From Leifsonia sp. TF02-11 (GTDB taxonomy: Bacteria; Actinomycetota; Actinomycetes; Actinomycetales; Microbacteriaceae): 36,415 nt of DNA. How positions within the stretch are numbered: position 1 is the first letter of the stretch; each line of letters starts with the position of its first letter. The position numbers and the translations under genes are program-made. The stretch spans positions 1 to 36,415 of the forward strand of contig NZ_JAGEKP010000009.1 of the NCBI RefSeq assembly GCF_017565305.1, written 5' to 3'. This document shows, piece by piece, positions 1 to 9,803 of this stretch. The notes below the pieces were generated by a model. That model searched no databases. It saw only the letters and a program-made list of their open reading frames with translations, and was not told the origin of the DNA.

Positions 1-270
1 GCAAGTATTTCGACCCCCCGGCTGCAGCTGCTGCTCGACACCACCGCTCGCAACCTGGCGACGCACCTCCGCAAGCTGGAGGACGCCGGCTACGTGGAGG
101 TCGAGAAGGCGCACCGCGGCCGGGTGCCGGTCACCTACCTCGCGCTCACCACCACCGGCCGCCGCGCCTTCGAGGACTACACGGCCACCCTGCGCGGCAT
201 CCTCGGCGAACGGCTCGCGATGGGGGACATGCTCGCACCAACGGGGGCGTTGCGGGGCGTGGCGCGGTGA
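1..270 (+). CDS. Winged-helix transcriptional regulator (C-terminal part)
   Basis: Open from the first base to TGA at 268-270, so the N-terminus lies outside the window. The visible 89 residues contain a recognition-helix-like segment (TARNLATHLRKLEDAGYV) followed by a basic wing and LALTTTGRRAFEDY. This layout is typical of stand-alone winged-helix proteins of the MarR/HTH_34 kind that bind operator DNA as dimers. The acyl-CoA ligase begins 55 bp downstream on the same strand with its own ribosome binding site. The regulator may control it, but only adjacency supports that. No ligand-binding region is visible in this fragment. Confidence 0.8.
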   Translation, partial: ASISTPRLQLLLDTTARNLATHLRKLEDAGYVEVEKAHRGRVPVTYLALTTTGRRAFEDYTATLRGILGERLAMGDMLAPTGALRGVAR

Positions 271-285
271 CGTAGGTTTCCCTCA

Positions 286-297
286 ACCCGAACGGGT
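286..297. repeat. Short inverted repeat upstream of the acyl-CoA ligase
   Basis: ACCCG-AA-CGGGT, 5-bp arms around a 2-nt centre, 28 bp upstream of the ligase start. It could be an operator half-site pair for the adjacent regulator; it is short and could be chance in this GC-rich DNA. Confidence 0.3.
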
Positions 298-311
298 CCG
301 TCAACGTCGAC

Positions 312-318
312 GAAGGAG
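312..318 (+). promoter_or_regulatory. Shine-Dalgarno sequence fixing the ligase start
   Basis: GAAGGAG lies 6 nt before the ATG at 325. It supports that start over the in-frame ATG seven codons later. Confidence 0.75.
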
Positions 319-324
319 CCCTCA

Positions 325-1893
325 ATGCCTCACGGCTACGCCACCATGTCGGTCGCCAGCATCCTGGCCGAGACCGCCCACCGGATGCCGGACAATGTGG
401 CGGTGATCTTCAACGGCCAAGAGATCGCCTATCGCGACCTCTGGGACCAGACCCGCAGCTACGCCGGCGCTCTCCGCGACCTCGGCGTTGGTCCGGACGA
501 CAAGGTCGCGCTCATGATCCCGAACGTCCCCGACTTCCCACGGGCGTACTACGGCGTGCTCGCGCTCGGTGCGGTCGTCGTCCCCATCCACGCGCTGCTC
601 AAAGCCACGGAGATCGAGTACGTGCTGCGCGACTCCGGAGCGAAAGCACTGATCTGTGCGGCGCCGCTCCTGACCGAGGGCGCGAAGGGCGCGGCGCTCG
701 CCGGCGTCGACACGCTCTCGGTGCTGGTCCCCGACGAGCTGGTCGAGCAGCTGCCGTTCCCGCGGCTGGAGGACCTGGCGGCGAACGCGGAGCCCGTCGC
801 GACGTACGTTCCCCGTCATCCGATCGACACCGCGACGATCCTCTACACGAGTGGCACGACCGGAAAGCCGAAAGGCGCGGAGGGCTGCCACTTCTCGCTC
901 ATCGAGCAGGTGAACGTGCTCCTCAACGGCACGCTCGACCTCGAGCCGACCGACCGCATCCTCGGCTGCCTCCCGCTCTTCCACACCTTCGGCCAGACCT
1001 GTGTCATGAACATGGGCTTCCGCGCGGGCGCGGCCGTCGTGCTGGTGCCGAAGTTCGACCCGGCGACGGCCCTCCAACTGCTGAACGCGCACCGGTGCAC
1101 CGTCATGACCGGGGTGCCCACGATGTACATCGCGCTGCTGGAGGCCGCCAAGACCAACCCGGAGCGGCCGCCGCTGCGCTACGGCATGAGCGGTGGCGCG
1201 GCCATCCCGGTCGCGGTCATCGAGCGCATGAAGGAGGTCTACGGCATCGACGTGCACGAAGGGTACGGACTCACCGAGACCTCGCCCGTCGCGTCGTTCA
1301 ACCACCGAGGCCGCCCGACGCGTGTCGGCACCGTCGGCCAGCCCATCTGGGGCGTGGACGTCGAGATCGCCGACGCGGAGGTCGACGACGCCATCCGGTT
1401 GCTGCCGCGCGGCGAGCTCGGCGAGATCGTCGTGCGCGGCCACAACCTCATGAAGGGCTACCTCAACCTGCCGGAGGCCAACGCCGAGGCGATGGTCGAC
1501 GGCTGGTTCCGTACCGGCGACCTCGGCACCAAGAGCGACGACGACTACATCACGATCGTCGACCGCAAGAAGGACATGATCGTGCGCAACGGCTACAACG
1601 TGTACCCGCGGGAGGTCGAGGAGGTGCTCTCGACCCACCCCGCGGTCGCGCTGGTCGCGGTGTTCGGCGTCGCGCACGACACGCACGGACAGGAGATCAT
1701 GGCCGCGGTGACGCTGATGCCCGGCACGGAGGCCGCGCCGGAGGAGCTGATCGCCTACGCCCAGGAGCGCGTCGCCGCCTACAAGTTCCCGCGCAGGGTG
1801 GAGATCCTCGAGGTGCTGCCGCTCGGCCCGAGCGGCAAGGTGCTCAAGCGGGAGCTCGTGGCGCGCTTCGAGGAGCAGGCGCCGGTCGGCTGA
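325..1893 (+). CDS. Long-chain fatty-acid--CoA ligase / acyl-CoA synthetase (AMP-binding)
   Basis: 522-aa member of the ANL adenylating superfamily, which activates a carboxylic acid with ATP to an acyl-adenylate and transfers it to CoA. The core motifs are all present: the P-loop-like YTSGTTGKPKG at residues 174-184, YGLTE at 314-318, GWFRTGD at 393-399, the hinge region VDRKKDMI near 412-419, and the C-terminal catalytic lysine in GPSGK (Lys505). Length fits class I acyl-CoA synthetases. No membrane segment is visible, so it is probably cytosolic or membrane-peripheral. Substrate chain length cannot be read from the sequence; medium/long-chain fatty acid is the family default. The gene has a strong Shine-Dalgarno sequence, unlike most of its neighbours, and converges with the membrane protein ending 19 bp further on. 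Confidence 0.92.
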   Translation: MPHGYATMSVASILAETAHRMPDNVAVIFNGQEIAYRDLWDQTRSYAGALRDLGVGPDDKVALMIPNVPDFPRAYYGVLALGAVVVPIHALLKATEIEYVLRDSGAKALICAAPLLTEGAKGAALAGVDTLSVLVPDELVEQLPFPRLEDLAANAEPVATYVPRHPIDTATILYTSGTTGKPKGAEGCHFSLIEQVNVLLNGTLDLEPTDRILGCLPLFHTFGQTCVMNMGFRAGAAVVLVPKFDPATALQLLNAHRCTVMTGVPTMYIALLEAAKTNPERPPLRYGMSGGAAIPVAVIERMKEVYGIDVHEGYGLTETSPVASFNHRGRPTRVGTVGQPIWGVDVEIADAEVDDAIRLLPRGELGEIVVRGHNLMKGYLNLPEANAEAMVDGWFRTGDLGTKSDDDYITIVDRKKDMIVRNGYNVYPREVEEVLSTHPAVALVAVFGVAHDTHGQEIMAAVTLMPGTEAAPEELIAYAQERVAAYKFPRRVEILEVLPLGPSGKVLKRELVARFEEQAPVG

Positions 1894-1912
1894 GCGGCGG
1901 CTGCGGCGCGCC

Positions 1913-2323
1913 CTACGGCGCTGTGTCGAGCGTGCGCAGACGGTAGGACGAGTGGAGGTAGTACGCCGCGAGCAGGGCGTACGCGATGCACGCGACGGCC
2001 GGGACGAACGCCGTCTCCGGCTTGCTCGCGAGCGCTCCCACGCAGGAGATGAAGGCGAGCACCGCGAGCACGCCGCCCAGCCAGAAGCCGGCAGCGGGTC
2101 GGGCGGTGGCCCGCCACCACGGTCGCGGGTCTTCGCGGTTCTCCTCCGCTCCCCGGAAGGTGCGCGTGCCGACGAGCACGTACGCGACGTTGAGCACGGC
2201 GACGATCAGGACATCCAGCGACGCGTTGACGAGCCGGTCGATCACGAAGAAGTTGAGCGCCAGGATCAGGCCGAAGGCGCCCACGATGTAGATGATCTTC
2301 CCCGTGATCGACGTGATTCTCAC
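1913..2323 (-). CDS. Small four-helix integral membrane protein, function unknown
   Basis: 136 aa with GTG start. Four hydrophobic stretches are visible at about residues 10-28, 35-52, 78-99 and 106-124. They are separated by a charged central loop (TFRGAEENREDPRPWWRA) and followed by a short polar tail. I do not recognise a named family or catalytic motif; such small tetraspan proteins are common in Microbacteriaceae. A TAGGCT hexamer lies six bases before the start with no Shine-Dalgarno sequence, so it is probably translated from a leaderless mRNA. It is the last gene of a leftward run after the aldo/keto reductase, but a strong hairpin separates the two, so it is probably transcribed alone. 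Confidence 0.75.
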   Translation of the reverse strand: MRITSITGKIIYIVGAFGLILALNFFVIDRLVNASLDVLIVAVLNVAYVLVGTRTFRGAEENREDPRPWWRATARPAAGFWLGGVLAVLAFISCVGALASKPETAFVPAVACIAYALLAAYYLHSSYRLRTLDTAP

Positions 2324-2329
2324 GCTGCG

Positions 2330-2335
2330 AGCCTA
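2330..2335 (-). promoter_or_regulatory. -10 element of a leaderless promoter (membrane protein)
   Basis: TAGGCT on the minus strand, 6 nt before the GTG at 2323. The matching -35 position (about 2353-2358) falls inside the palindrome at 2350-2391. Confidence 0.6.
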
Positions 2336-2349
2336 GTCGGGGAACGCCT

Positions 2350-2391
2350 AAGGGCACGTCGTTGTCACTTTTTCGACAACGACGTGCCCTT
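2350..2391. terminator. Strong hairpin, dispersed palindrome copy A
   Basis: Perfect 17-bp arms (2350-2366 and 2375-2391) around an 8-nt loop ACTTTTTC, starting 17 bp past the stop codon of the aldo/keto reductase. There is no U-tract beyond the stem in either direction. It is probably a transcription terminator of the U-tract-free kind, or an mRNA 3'-end stabiliser. The arm core GGGCACGTCGTTGTC recurs exactly at 36255-36269 inside another palindrome. Confidence 0.75.
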
Positions 2392-2408
2392 CGGCATCGG
2401 AGCAGGTG

Positions 2409-5149
<2,741 letters not shown>

Positions 5150-5151
5150 GC

Positions 5152-5763
5152 TCAGCGCACGACCCGGTAGGTCAGGTGGGCGACCTCCGGCGTCACCCGC
5201 GAACGCAGCAGTTCCAGCTGCAGCGGAGGCACCCGGTCGAAGACGCGCTCCCCGGCGCCGAGCGTGAGCGGCACGACGTGCAGCCGCAGCTCGTCGACGA
5301 CGCCCGCCCACAGCGCCTGGTTGAGCGTCTCCGGCCCCCCGGCGATCGCGACGTCGGCCTCCCCGGCGACGGCGCGCGCCCGGTCGGCGGCCGCGTGGAT
5401 GCCGTCGGTGACGAACTCGAAGGTCGTCCCGCCCTCCATCACCACGGGCTCCCGCGGGTAGTGCGTCAGGACGAAAACCGGCGCGTGATACGGAGGGTCG
5501 TCGCCCCACCAGCCGCGCCAGTCGGACAGGTCGCCCCCGGCCGGCCAGTCGCCCCGCACCGGCCCGAACATGTTGCGGCCCATCACGAAGGCGCCCGCCG
5601 CGGTGATCGCGGCGATCTCCTCGACATGCTCGTCGGCGTACTCGAACATCCACGTGTGCAGTCGCTCGATCCCGTTCTCGCCGAGCGGGAACTCGCGGGA
5701 CTGATTGGGGCCGGCGGCGAAGCCGTCGAGCGACACGGCGATATCGGCGGTGACGATGCCCAT
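5152..5763 (-). CDS. Dihydrofolate reductase-like protein, RibD C-terminal domain family
   Basis: 203 aa, a single RibD-C/DHFR-like Rossmann domain. Family landmarks are TADIAVSLDGFAAGPN at the start, GAFVMGRNMFG (about 57-67), FVLTHYPREP, the nucleotide-binding block VAIAGGPETLNQAL and the terminal DELRLHVVPLTLGAGERVF. These proteins bind NADPH and reduce unidentified carbonyl or pterin-like substrates; few have known roles, so no specific reaction is assigned. Stand-alone copies of this length are common in actinobacteria. The candidate -10 TAGACC, seven bases upstream on the minus strand, is a weak match. The gene is convergent with the DUF255 gene. Confidence 0.85.
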   Translation of the reverse strand: MGIVTADIAVSLDGFAAGPNQSREFPLGENGIERLHTWMFEYADEHVEEIAAITAAGAFVMGRNMFGPVRGDWPAGGDLSDWRGWWGDDPPYHAPVFVLTHYPREPVVMEGGTTFEFVTDGIHAAADRARAVAGEADVAIAGGPETLNQALWAGVVDELRLHVVPLTLGAGERVFDRVPPLQLELLRSRVTPEVAHLTYRVVR

Positions 5764-5776
5764 GCCGCCAGGTCTA

Positions 5777-6109
5777 CTACGCGCGCTCCACCTTGTCGAG
5801 CATCCCCCAGACGGCTTCGCTCAGCTCGGGATGCTCCAGGGCGATGCGGCGGAGCACGCCGAACTCGAACCGGGTGTAGGTGTCGCGCCCGGCGGCGGGA
5901 TGGTGGGCCCTGGACTGCTCTTCGGCCAGGTCGAAATCCTCGATCGCTCCTGCGCGGAGCGAGATGACGACCTGCTCGTCGACGCTCGGGAGGTCGGGGA
6001 TGAAGTGCCAGGGGTCTTCGCCGGCGCGGCACCGGTGCTCGATGATCGCGGCCAACTCGTCGCGCGCCTGCTGGCGCAGCACTTCGATGCTCCTCGGGAC
6101 CTGGTCCAC
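5777..6109 (-). CDS. Conserved hypothetical protein
   Basis: 110 aa if translation starts at the GTG at 6109, which follows a near-perfect GAGGAGG by 5 nt. An in-frame upstream GTG at 6172 would add 21 Gly/Pro-rich residues and has no ribosome binding site. The protein is acidic and mostly helical (RSIEVLRQQARDELAAIIE; RFEFGVLRRIALEHPELSEAVW) and has no membrane segment. I do not recognise a named family. A TAGGCT hexamer at 6182-6187 would give a transcript with a leader of about 65 nt. It is upstream of, and co-oriented with, the DHFR-like gene (13 bp gap), so the two may be co-transcribed. Confidence 0.7.
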   Translation of the reverse strand: MDQVPRSIEVLRQQARDELAAIIEHRCRAGEDPWHFIPDLPSVDEQVVISLRAGAIEDFDLAEEQSRAHHPAAGRDTYTRFEFGVLRRIALEHPELSEAVWGMLDKVERA

Positions 6110-6114
6110 GTCGC

Positions 6115-6121
6115 CCTCCTC
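6115..6121 (-). promoter_or_regulatory. Strong Shine-Dalgarno sequence selecting a GTG start
   Basis: GAGGAGG on the minus strand, 5 nt before the GTG at 6109. It decides the start of the hypothetical gene. Confidence 0.7.
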
Positions 6122-6181
6122 TGCTGCGCCTCTGTTTCCCCATAACGGCGGTCCCGGCGTCGTCGCCGGCACGGTGCGTAC

Positions 6182-6187
6182 AGCCTA
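6182..6187 (-). promoter_or_regulatory. Candidate -10 element for the hypothetical gene
   Basis: TAGGCT on the minus strand, the same hexamer used as -10 before several other genes in the window. Here it would start transcription near 6175, about 65 nt before the Shine-Dalgarno-driven start. Confidence 0.4.
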
Positions 6188-6294
6188 GGCGGCGAATGCA
6201 TGCACCGCGAATCGGGGTGTAACGCACAGTCCACGTGCGGGTGAACAGTGGGCGGCGCCGGGCCGCACGTCCGCTGCGCCGTTGCGCCCGTCGG

Positions 6295-6380
6295 CAACGG
6301 AGGAGATCCGGGTGAGCGCAGCCGGAACCTCCTCCGTTCGCTGCGACACACCGGGGCAACGCCCGGGATGTCCTCCGTTG
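6295..6380. repeat. CAACGGAGGA repeat cluster with hairpin, in a 313-bp gene-free stretch
   Basis: CAACGGAGGA occurs at 6295-6304, and its reverse complement at 6371-6380; a 9/10 copy of the complement is at 6330-6339. The first two pair as a hairpin: arms 6296-6305 and 6329-6338 (10 bp), then an internal loop, then CCGG/CCGG. It lies downstream of the aminotransferase on its transcribed strand, so it can act as its terminator. The remaining sequence from 6110 to 6422 holds only the hypothetical gene's leader and promoter; I see no other coding region. Confidence 0.55.
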
Positions 6381-6422
6381 GCTACGTATGGGGCCGGTGC
6401 CGACGACGGGCGCCGAGCGCGG

Positions 6423-7313
6423 TCAGTGGGTCCGCGACAGCAGGTAGCGGTTCAGGTCGGCCGTCAGCTCCGCGTCCACCGAGTACTCGCGGCCGTCAAG
6501 GTGCGTGATCGGCGCCGCCTGGCGGACGCTGGAGACCAGCCAGAGCGCGTCGGCCGCCTCCAGTTCGTCCACGGTGATGTGCCGGTACTCCGTCGCGTAG
6601 CCGCGCTCCTCGAAGAACGCGAACACCGCCGCCTGCGTGGTGCCGGCGAGGATTCCCTGGTCGGTCTGCGGGGTGCGGACGACCCCGTCGGCGAGCAGGA
6701 TGACGTTGGAGGTCGGCCCCTCCAGCGCGAAGCCGTCGGAGCTGATGAAGATCACGTCGTCGGCGCCGCGGCGGGCGGCCTCCCGCTGGGCCGCGCGGTT
6801 GACGGCGTACGACAGGCTCTTCGCGCCGGCCAGCAGCCAGGGGGAGGTCTCGGCGACGTCGTGCCGCAGGCCGCGGTCGAGCGCGACGACCGAGATGCCG
6901 AGCCGCTGCCGAGTGAAGTCCTCGCCCTCGTCGACGAAGATCCAGCCGCTGGGTGTGCCCGTTCCCTCGACGCCGCGCGTGTAGATGAGCTTGGCGAAGA
7001 GCTCGCCGCCGTCGCCGTTGCGCGACCGGTAGTCGGCGATGCCCGCCAGCACGGCTTCGTGCCAGACGTGCTCGGCCGGGGCGGGGAGGTCGAGCAGGTC
7101 GGCGGAGTGCGCGAGACGCATCAGGTGCGGGCCGAGGGCCTGCGGGTGGCCGTCGATGACGGCGATCGTCTCGAAGACGCCGTCGCCGCGGGTCACGGCG
7201 AGATCGGTGATGCGCACCTGCGGGGCGTCGAAGTCGGCGAGGGCGAAGCCCGGGTCGCCGGGAGCGGGCTCGCCGGTCGGCGCGGTGATGGTCAGCAGGG
7301 TTGCGCGGGTCAT
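6423..7313 (-). CDS. PLP-dependent class IV aminotransferase / aminodeoxychorismate lyase-like
   Basis: 296-aa fold-type IV PLP enzyme. Lys165 in LLAGAKSLSYAVN is the Schiff-base lysine. RGDGVFETI (42-50) and LEGPTSNVIL (197-206) with cofactor-phosphate-binding TSN are the other class landmarks, and GILAGTTQAAVF follows as expected. The length and the RGDGVFET start favour 4-amino-4-deoxychorismate lyase (PabC), which makes p-aminobenzoate for folate, over branched-chain or D-amino acid aminotransferase. Sequence alone does not settle this and no folate gene is adjacent. CACAAT six bases upstream and no ribosome binding site suggest a leaderless start. Confidence 0.85.
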   Translation of the reverse strand: MTRATLLTITAPTGEPAPGDPGFALADFDAPQVRITDLAVTRGDGVFETIAVIDGHPQALGPHLMRLAHSADLLDLPAPAEHVWHEAVLAGIADYRSRNGDGGELFAKLIYTRGVEGTGTPSGWIFVDEGEDFTRQRLGISVVALDRGLRHDVAETSPWLLAGAKSLSYAVNRAAQREAARRGADDVIFISSDGFALEGPTSNVILLADGVVRTPQTDQGILAGTTQAAVFAFFEERGYATEYRHITVDELEAADALWLVSSVRQAAPITHLDGREYSVDAELTADLNRYLLSRTH

Positions 7314-7352
7314 GGCCCTATTGTGCCCCCGCCGGTCGCGGGTGTCAGGCGT

Positions 7353-7369
7353 GGCCCGCGTGGCGGGCC
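7353..7369 (-). terminator. GC-rich hairpin after the acylphosphatase gene
   Basis: GGCCCGC (7353-7359), loop GTG, GCGGGCC (7363-7369). It lies 39 bp past the acylphosphatase stop codon on its strand, without a U-tract. Confidence 0.45.
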
Positions 7370-7381
7370 GCCCGCCGCGTG

Positions 7382-7411
7382 TACCGCGCCTACCGCGCCT
7401 ACCGCGCCTAC
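7382..7411. repeat. Tandem repeat (TACCGCGCC)x3 plus TAC
   Basis: Three perfect 9-bp units followed by TAC. The array touches the stop codon of the acylphosphatase gene (CTA at 7408-7410 on the plus strand), so it lies in that gene's 3' end and trailer. Confidence 0.85.
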
Positions 7412-7710
7412 TCCGTCTGGCGGATGCGGAACGCGTCGTCCCCGTCGGGTACGGCGTCCGACACCCGCACCTCGGCGACCGCGCTGCCGGGAGGGCCGGA
7501 GCGCAGCCACGCGACCATGCGCTCGACGCTCGCGGGCTCGCCCTCGACCTCCACTTCGACGCTGCCGTCGGCCCGGTTGCGGGCCCAGCCGGTCACGCCG
7601 AGCCGGTGCGCCTGCTCGCGGGCGCTCCAGCGGAATCCGACGCCCTGCACCATCCCGGTCACCACGGCTCGCCTGCGTACGATGCTCTCTCGGGGGTTCA
7701 CAGCGCCCAT
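7408..7710 (-). CDS. acyP: Acylphosphatase
   Basis: 100 aa, the standard size. Acylphosphatases hydrolyse the mixed anhydride of acyl phosphates such as acetyl phosphate or carbamoyl phosphate. The signature VQGVGFRWSAREQA gives the phosphate-binding loop and catalytic Arg27. GWARNRADGSVEVEVEG gives catalytic Asn45 and the second conserved strand. AGGAG five bases before the ATG at 7710 supports that start. The gene is back to back with the frameshifted methyltransferase (starts 23 bp apart) and precedes the aminotransferase on the same strand, with a hairpin and a tandem repeat between them. Confidence 0.93.
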   Translation of the reverse strand: MGAVNPRESIVRRRAVVTGMVQGVGFRWSAREQAHRLGVTGWARNRADGSVEVEVEGEPASVERMVAWLRSGPPGSAVAEVRVSDAVPDGDDAFRIRQTE

Positions 7711-7733
7711 TGTGCTCCTGCTTGAATGGTTCC

Positions 7734-9244
7734 GTGCGTTCTGCAGCCGTCTCCGCCCTCCGCTCCGATCTTCGTGCCGCCGGCTTCACGGTCGACGCGC
7801 TCACCGGCCTGTGGGGAGAGTCGGCGTCCGCCGCACTGTTCCGCGGTCGGCGGGTGCCGGCCGAGCGGGCGCTCGCGGCTGCGGAGGCCGGCCCGCTGGG
7901 GACGCTCGCCGCACTCTTCGTGCTCGGCAGGCCCGTGCCGCGCGTCGACGCCGCCGCGGCCTTCCCGGCGCTCGGCATCGCGGGAGCAGCGGAGCTCGGT
8001 CTGGTGCGCGACGGCGAGTCGGTCGCGCCCGCCGTCGACCTCCGGCCGTACGCCTTCGTCGACTCCATCGGGCCGGCCGAGTGGTGGATCGTGTCCGACC
8101 TCGGCGAGCTGGCGCTCGGCGGCGCGCTGCCGGAGGACCACGTCCTCGGCGTCGGCGGGGCCTCCTTGACGCTCAGCGGCCTGATGCGCAGCGGCCCGTG
8201 CGCAGCGCCCTCGACCTCGGGACGGGTTGCGGCATCCAGGCCCTGCACGCCTCCCGTCACGCCGAGCGCGTCGTCGCGACCGACATCTCCGAACGCGCGC
8301 TGCAACTCGCCGCAGTGAACGCCGAGCTCAACGAGGTCGACGGCATCGAGTTCCGGCTCGGCAGCCTGTTCGAGCCGGTGGTCGGTGAGCTGTTCGATCA
8401 CATCGTGTCCAACCCGCCCTTCGTCATCACGCCGCGCGTGGAGGGCGTGCCCGCCTACGAGTACCGCGACGGCGGGATGGTCGGCGACGCCCTGGTCGCC
8501 GCGTTCGTCGCGGGCTGCGGCGACCACCTGACCCCGGGCGGCGTCGCCCAGCTGCTCGGCAACTGGGAGTACCGCGGCACCGGCGACGCGCTCGAGCGAG
8601 TGCGCGGCTGGGTCGACGACGCGGCGCAGCCGCTGGACGCCTGGGTGATCGAGCGCGACACCGAAGACGCGGCGCAGTACGCGGAGACGTGGATCCGCGA
8701 CGGCGGCACGCGACCGGGAACGCCGGCGTTCGACCGGCTCGAGAACGCGTGGCTCGACGACTTCGAGGCGAGGGACGTGCGGGAGGTCGGCTTCGGCTAC
8801 GTCCTGCTGCGACGGGCCGACGGCCTCCCGACGCTCCGCCGGTTCGAGCGCAGGCACGGGGCGCTCGGTGCGAACGAGGCGGGGCTCGGCGCGCACCTCG
8901 ACGCGTGCCTGGCCGCGCACGACGCACAGGCGGCGCTCGACGACGACGCTCTGGCCGCGCTCCGGCTCACGGTCGCACCCGATGTGACGGAGGAACGGCA
9001 CCTGTGGCCGGGAGCCGACGCTCCGACCGCGATCCTGCTGCGCCAGGGCGGCGGCTTCGGGCGGGTCGTCTCGGCCGACACGGGCCTGGCCGCGCTCGTG
9101 GGCGCCTGCGACGGCGAGCTGAGCGTCGGAGCGATCGTCGCCGCCCTCGCGCAGCTCCTCGAGGTCGACGAGGCCGCGCTGCGCGCCGACCTCCTGCCCG
9201 CCGTCCGAGCGCTGCTCACCGACGGCCTCCTCACTCTCCCGTAA
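7734..9244 (+). pseudogene. HemK-like class I methyltransferase with an internal frameshift
   Basis: Two reading frames join to give one 503-aa protein. Residues 1-155 (7734-8198) read an N-terminal helical domain ending LTLSGLMRSGP. The next residues, VRSALDLGTGCGIQ, continue only in the -1 frame from 8198 to the stop at 9242-9244. Motif I is LDLGTGCG, and SNPPF (NPPF at 227-230) is the catalytic signature of glutamine or nucleic-acid N-methyltransferases of the HemK/RsmC kind. The C-terminal part matches the conserved tail seen after this domain in actinobacteria. Without correction the first frame stops at 8318. One missing base around 8195-8199 explains it. It may be a true mutation or a sequencing error; no classical slippery heptamer is present. 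Start GTG 7734 follows TTGAAT by six bases. Confidence 0.85.
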
Positions 9245-9254
9245 CCGGGGGTGC

Positions 9255-9755
9255 TCAGCGCAGGGGAAGTGCGACGAGGCGCACGGCGATGAGTCGGGCG
9301 TCCGCGACCTCGGCGGTCAGGTACGTGCACGCCGGCTGGCGGCGGCGGTCCGTGGGCGACCCGGGGTTCAGGAGGCGCAGGCCGCCCGAGGTGACGCTGT
9401 CCCACGGGATGTGCGAGTGGCCGAAGACGAGCACGTCCGTGTGCGGATAGTCGCGCTCGCAGCGCTGCTCGCGCCCGGCGGCCGGCCCGGTCTCGTGCAC
9501 CACGGCGAACCGCACGCCGTCGAGTTCGGCGCGCGCGGCCTCCGGCAGCCGGCGGCGCAGCGAGGGTCCGTCGTTGTTGCCCCACACGCCGATGAGCCGG
9601 CGCGACCGCTCCTCGAGCAGGTCGAGCGTCGCGTCGTCGACCCAGTCGCCTGCGTGGATCACCACGTCGGCCTCGTCGATTGCGGCGAGCACCGGAGCGG
9701 GCAGCACCCGCGCGCGCTTCGGGATGTGCGTGTCCGAGAGCATCAGCAGCTTCAC
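9255..9755 (-). CDS. YfcE/MJ0936-type metallophosphoesterase
   Basis: 166 aa from the GTG at 9755. The binuclear-metal phosphoesterase motifs are in order: MLSDTHIP (DxH), HAGDWVD (GDxxD), GVWGNNDG (GNxD/N), VVHETGPA (the H-containing fourth motif) and VFGHSHIP (GHxH). The short single-domain form without extra inserts matches the YfcE/MJ0936 phosphodiesterase group. The natural substrate is unknown. It sits divergently from the second aldo/keto reductase (48 bp between starts) and converges with the methyltransferase. TACCGT eight bases upstream is a possible -10; no Shine-Dalgarno sequence is visible. Confidence 0.9.
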   Translation of the reverse strand: MKLLMLSDTHIPKRARVLPAPVLAAIDEADVVIHAGDWVDDATLDLLEERSRRLIGVWGNNDGPSLRRRLPEAARAELDGVRFAVVHETGPAAGREQRCERDYPHTDVLVFGHSHIPWDSVTSGGLRLLNPGSPTDRRRQPACTYLTAEVADARLIAVRLVALPLR

Positions 9756-9790
9756 GGTGGCAAACGGTAGGCGAAATCGCCGCCCGAGGC

Positions 9791-9796
9791 TAGCGT
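9791..9796 (+). promoter_or_regulatory. -10 element of a leaderless promoter (aldo/keto reductase 2)
   Basis: TAGCGT, 7 nt before the ATG at 9804. The same hexamer precedes the sulfurtransferase and metY. Confidence 0.55.
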
Positions 9797-9803
9797 CGAG
9801 AGC

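Noticed and set aside
7301-9244. Long continuous frame starting before the acylphosphatase gene
   Set aside because: Its first 900 bases are antisense or out of frame to well-recognised proteins (aminotransferase start, acylphosphatase) and to the methyltransferase N-terminal domain; only the part after 8198 is real.
9569-9583. Sequence resembling a third copy of the GGGCACGTCGTTGTC palindrome arm (GTCCGTCGTTGTTGCC)
   Set aside because: It lies inside the metallophosphoesterase gene and encodes the conserved GNND metal motif; no complementary arm is present.
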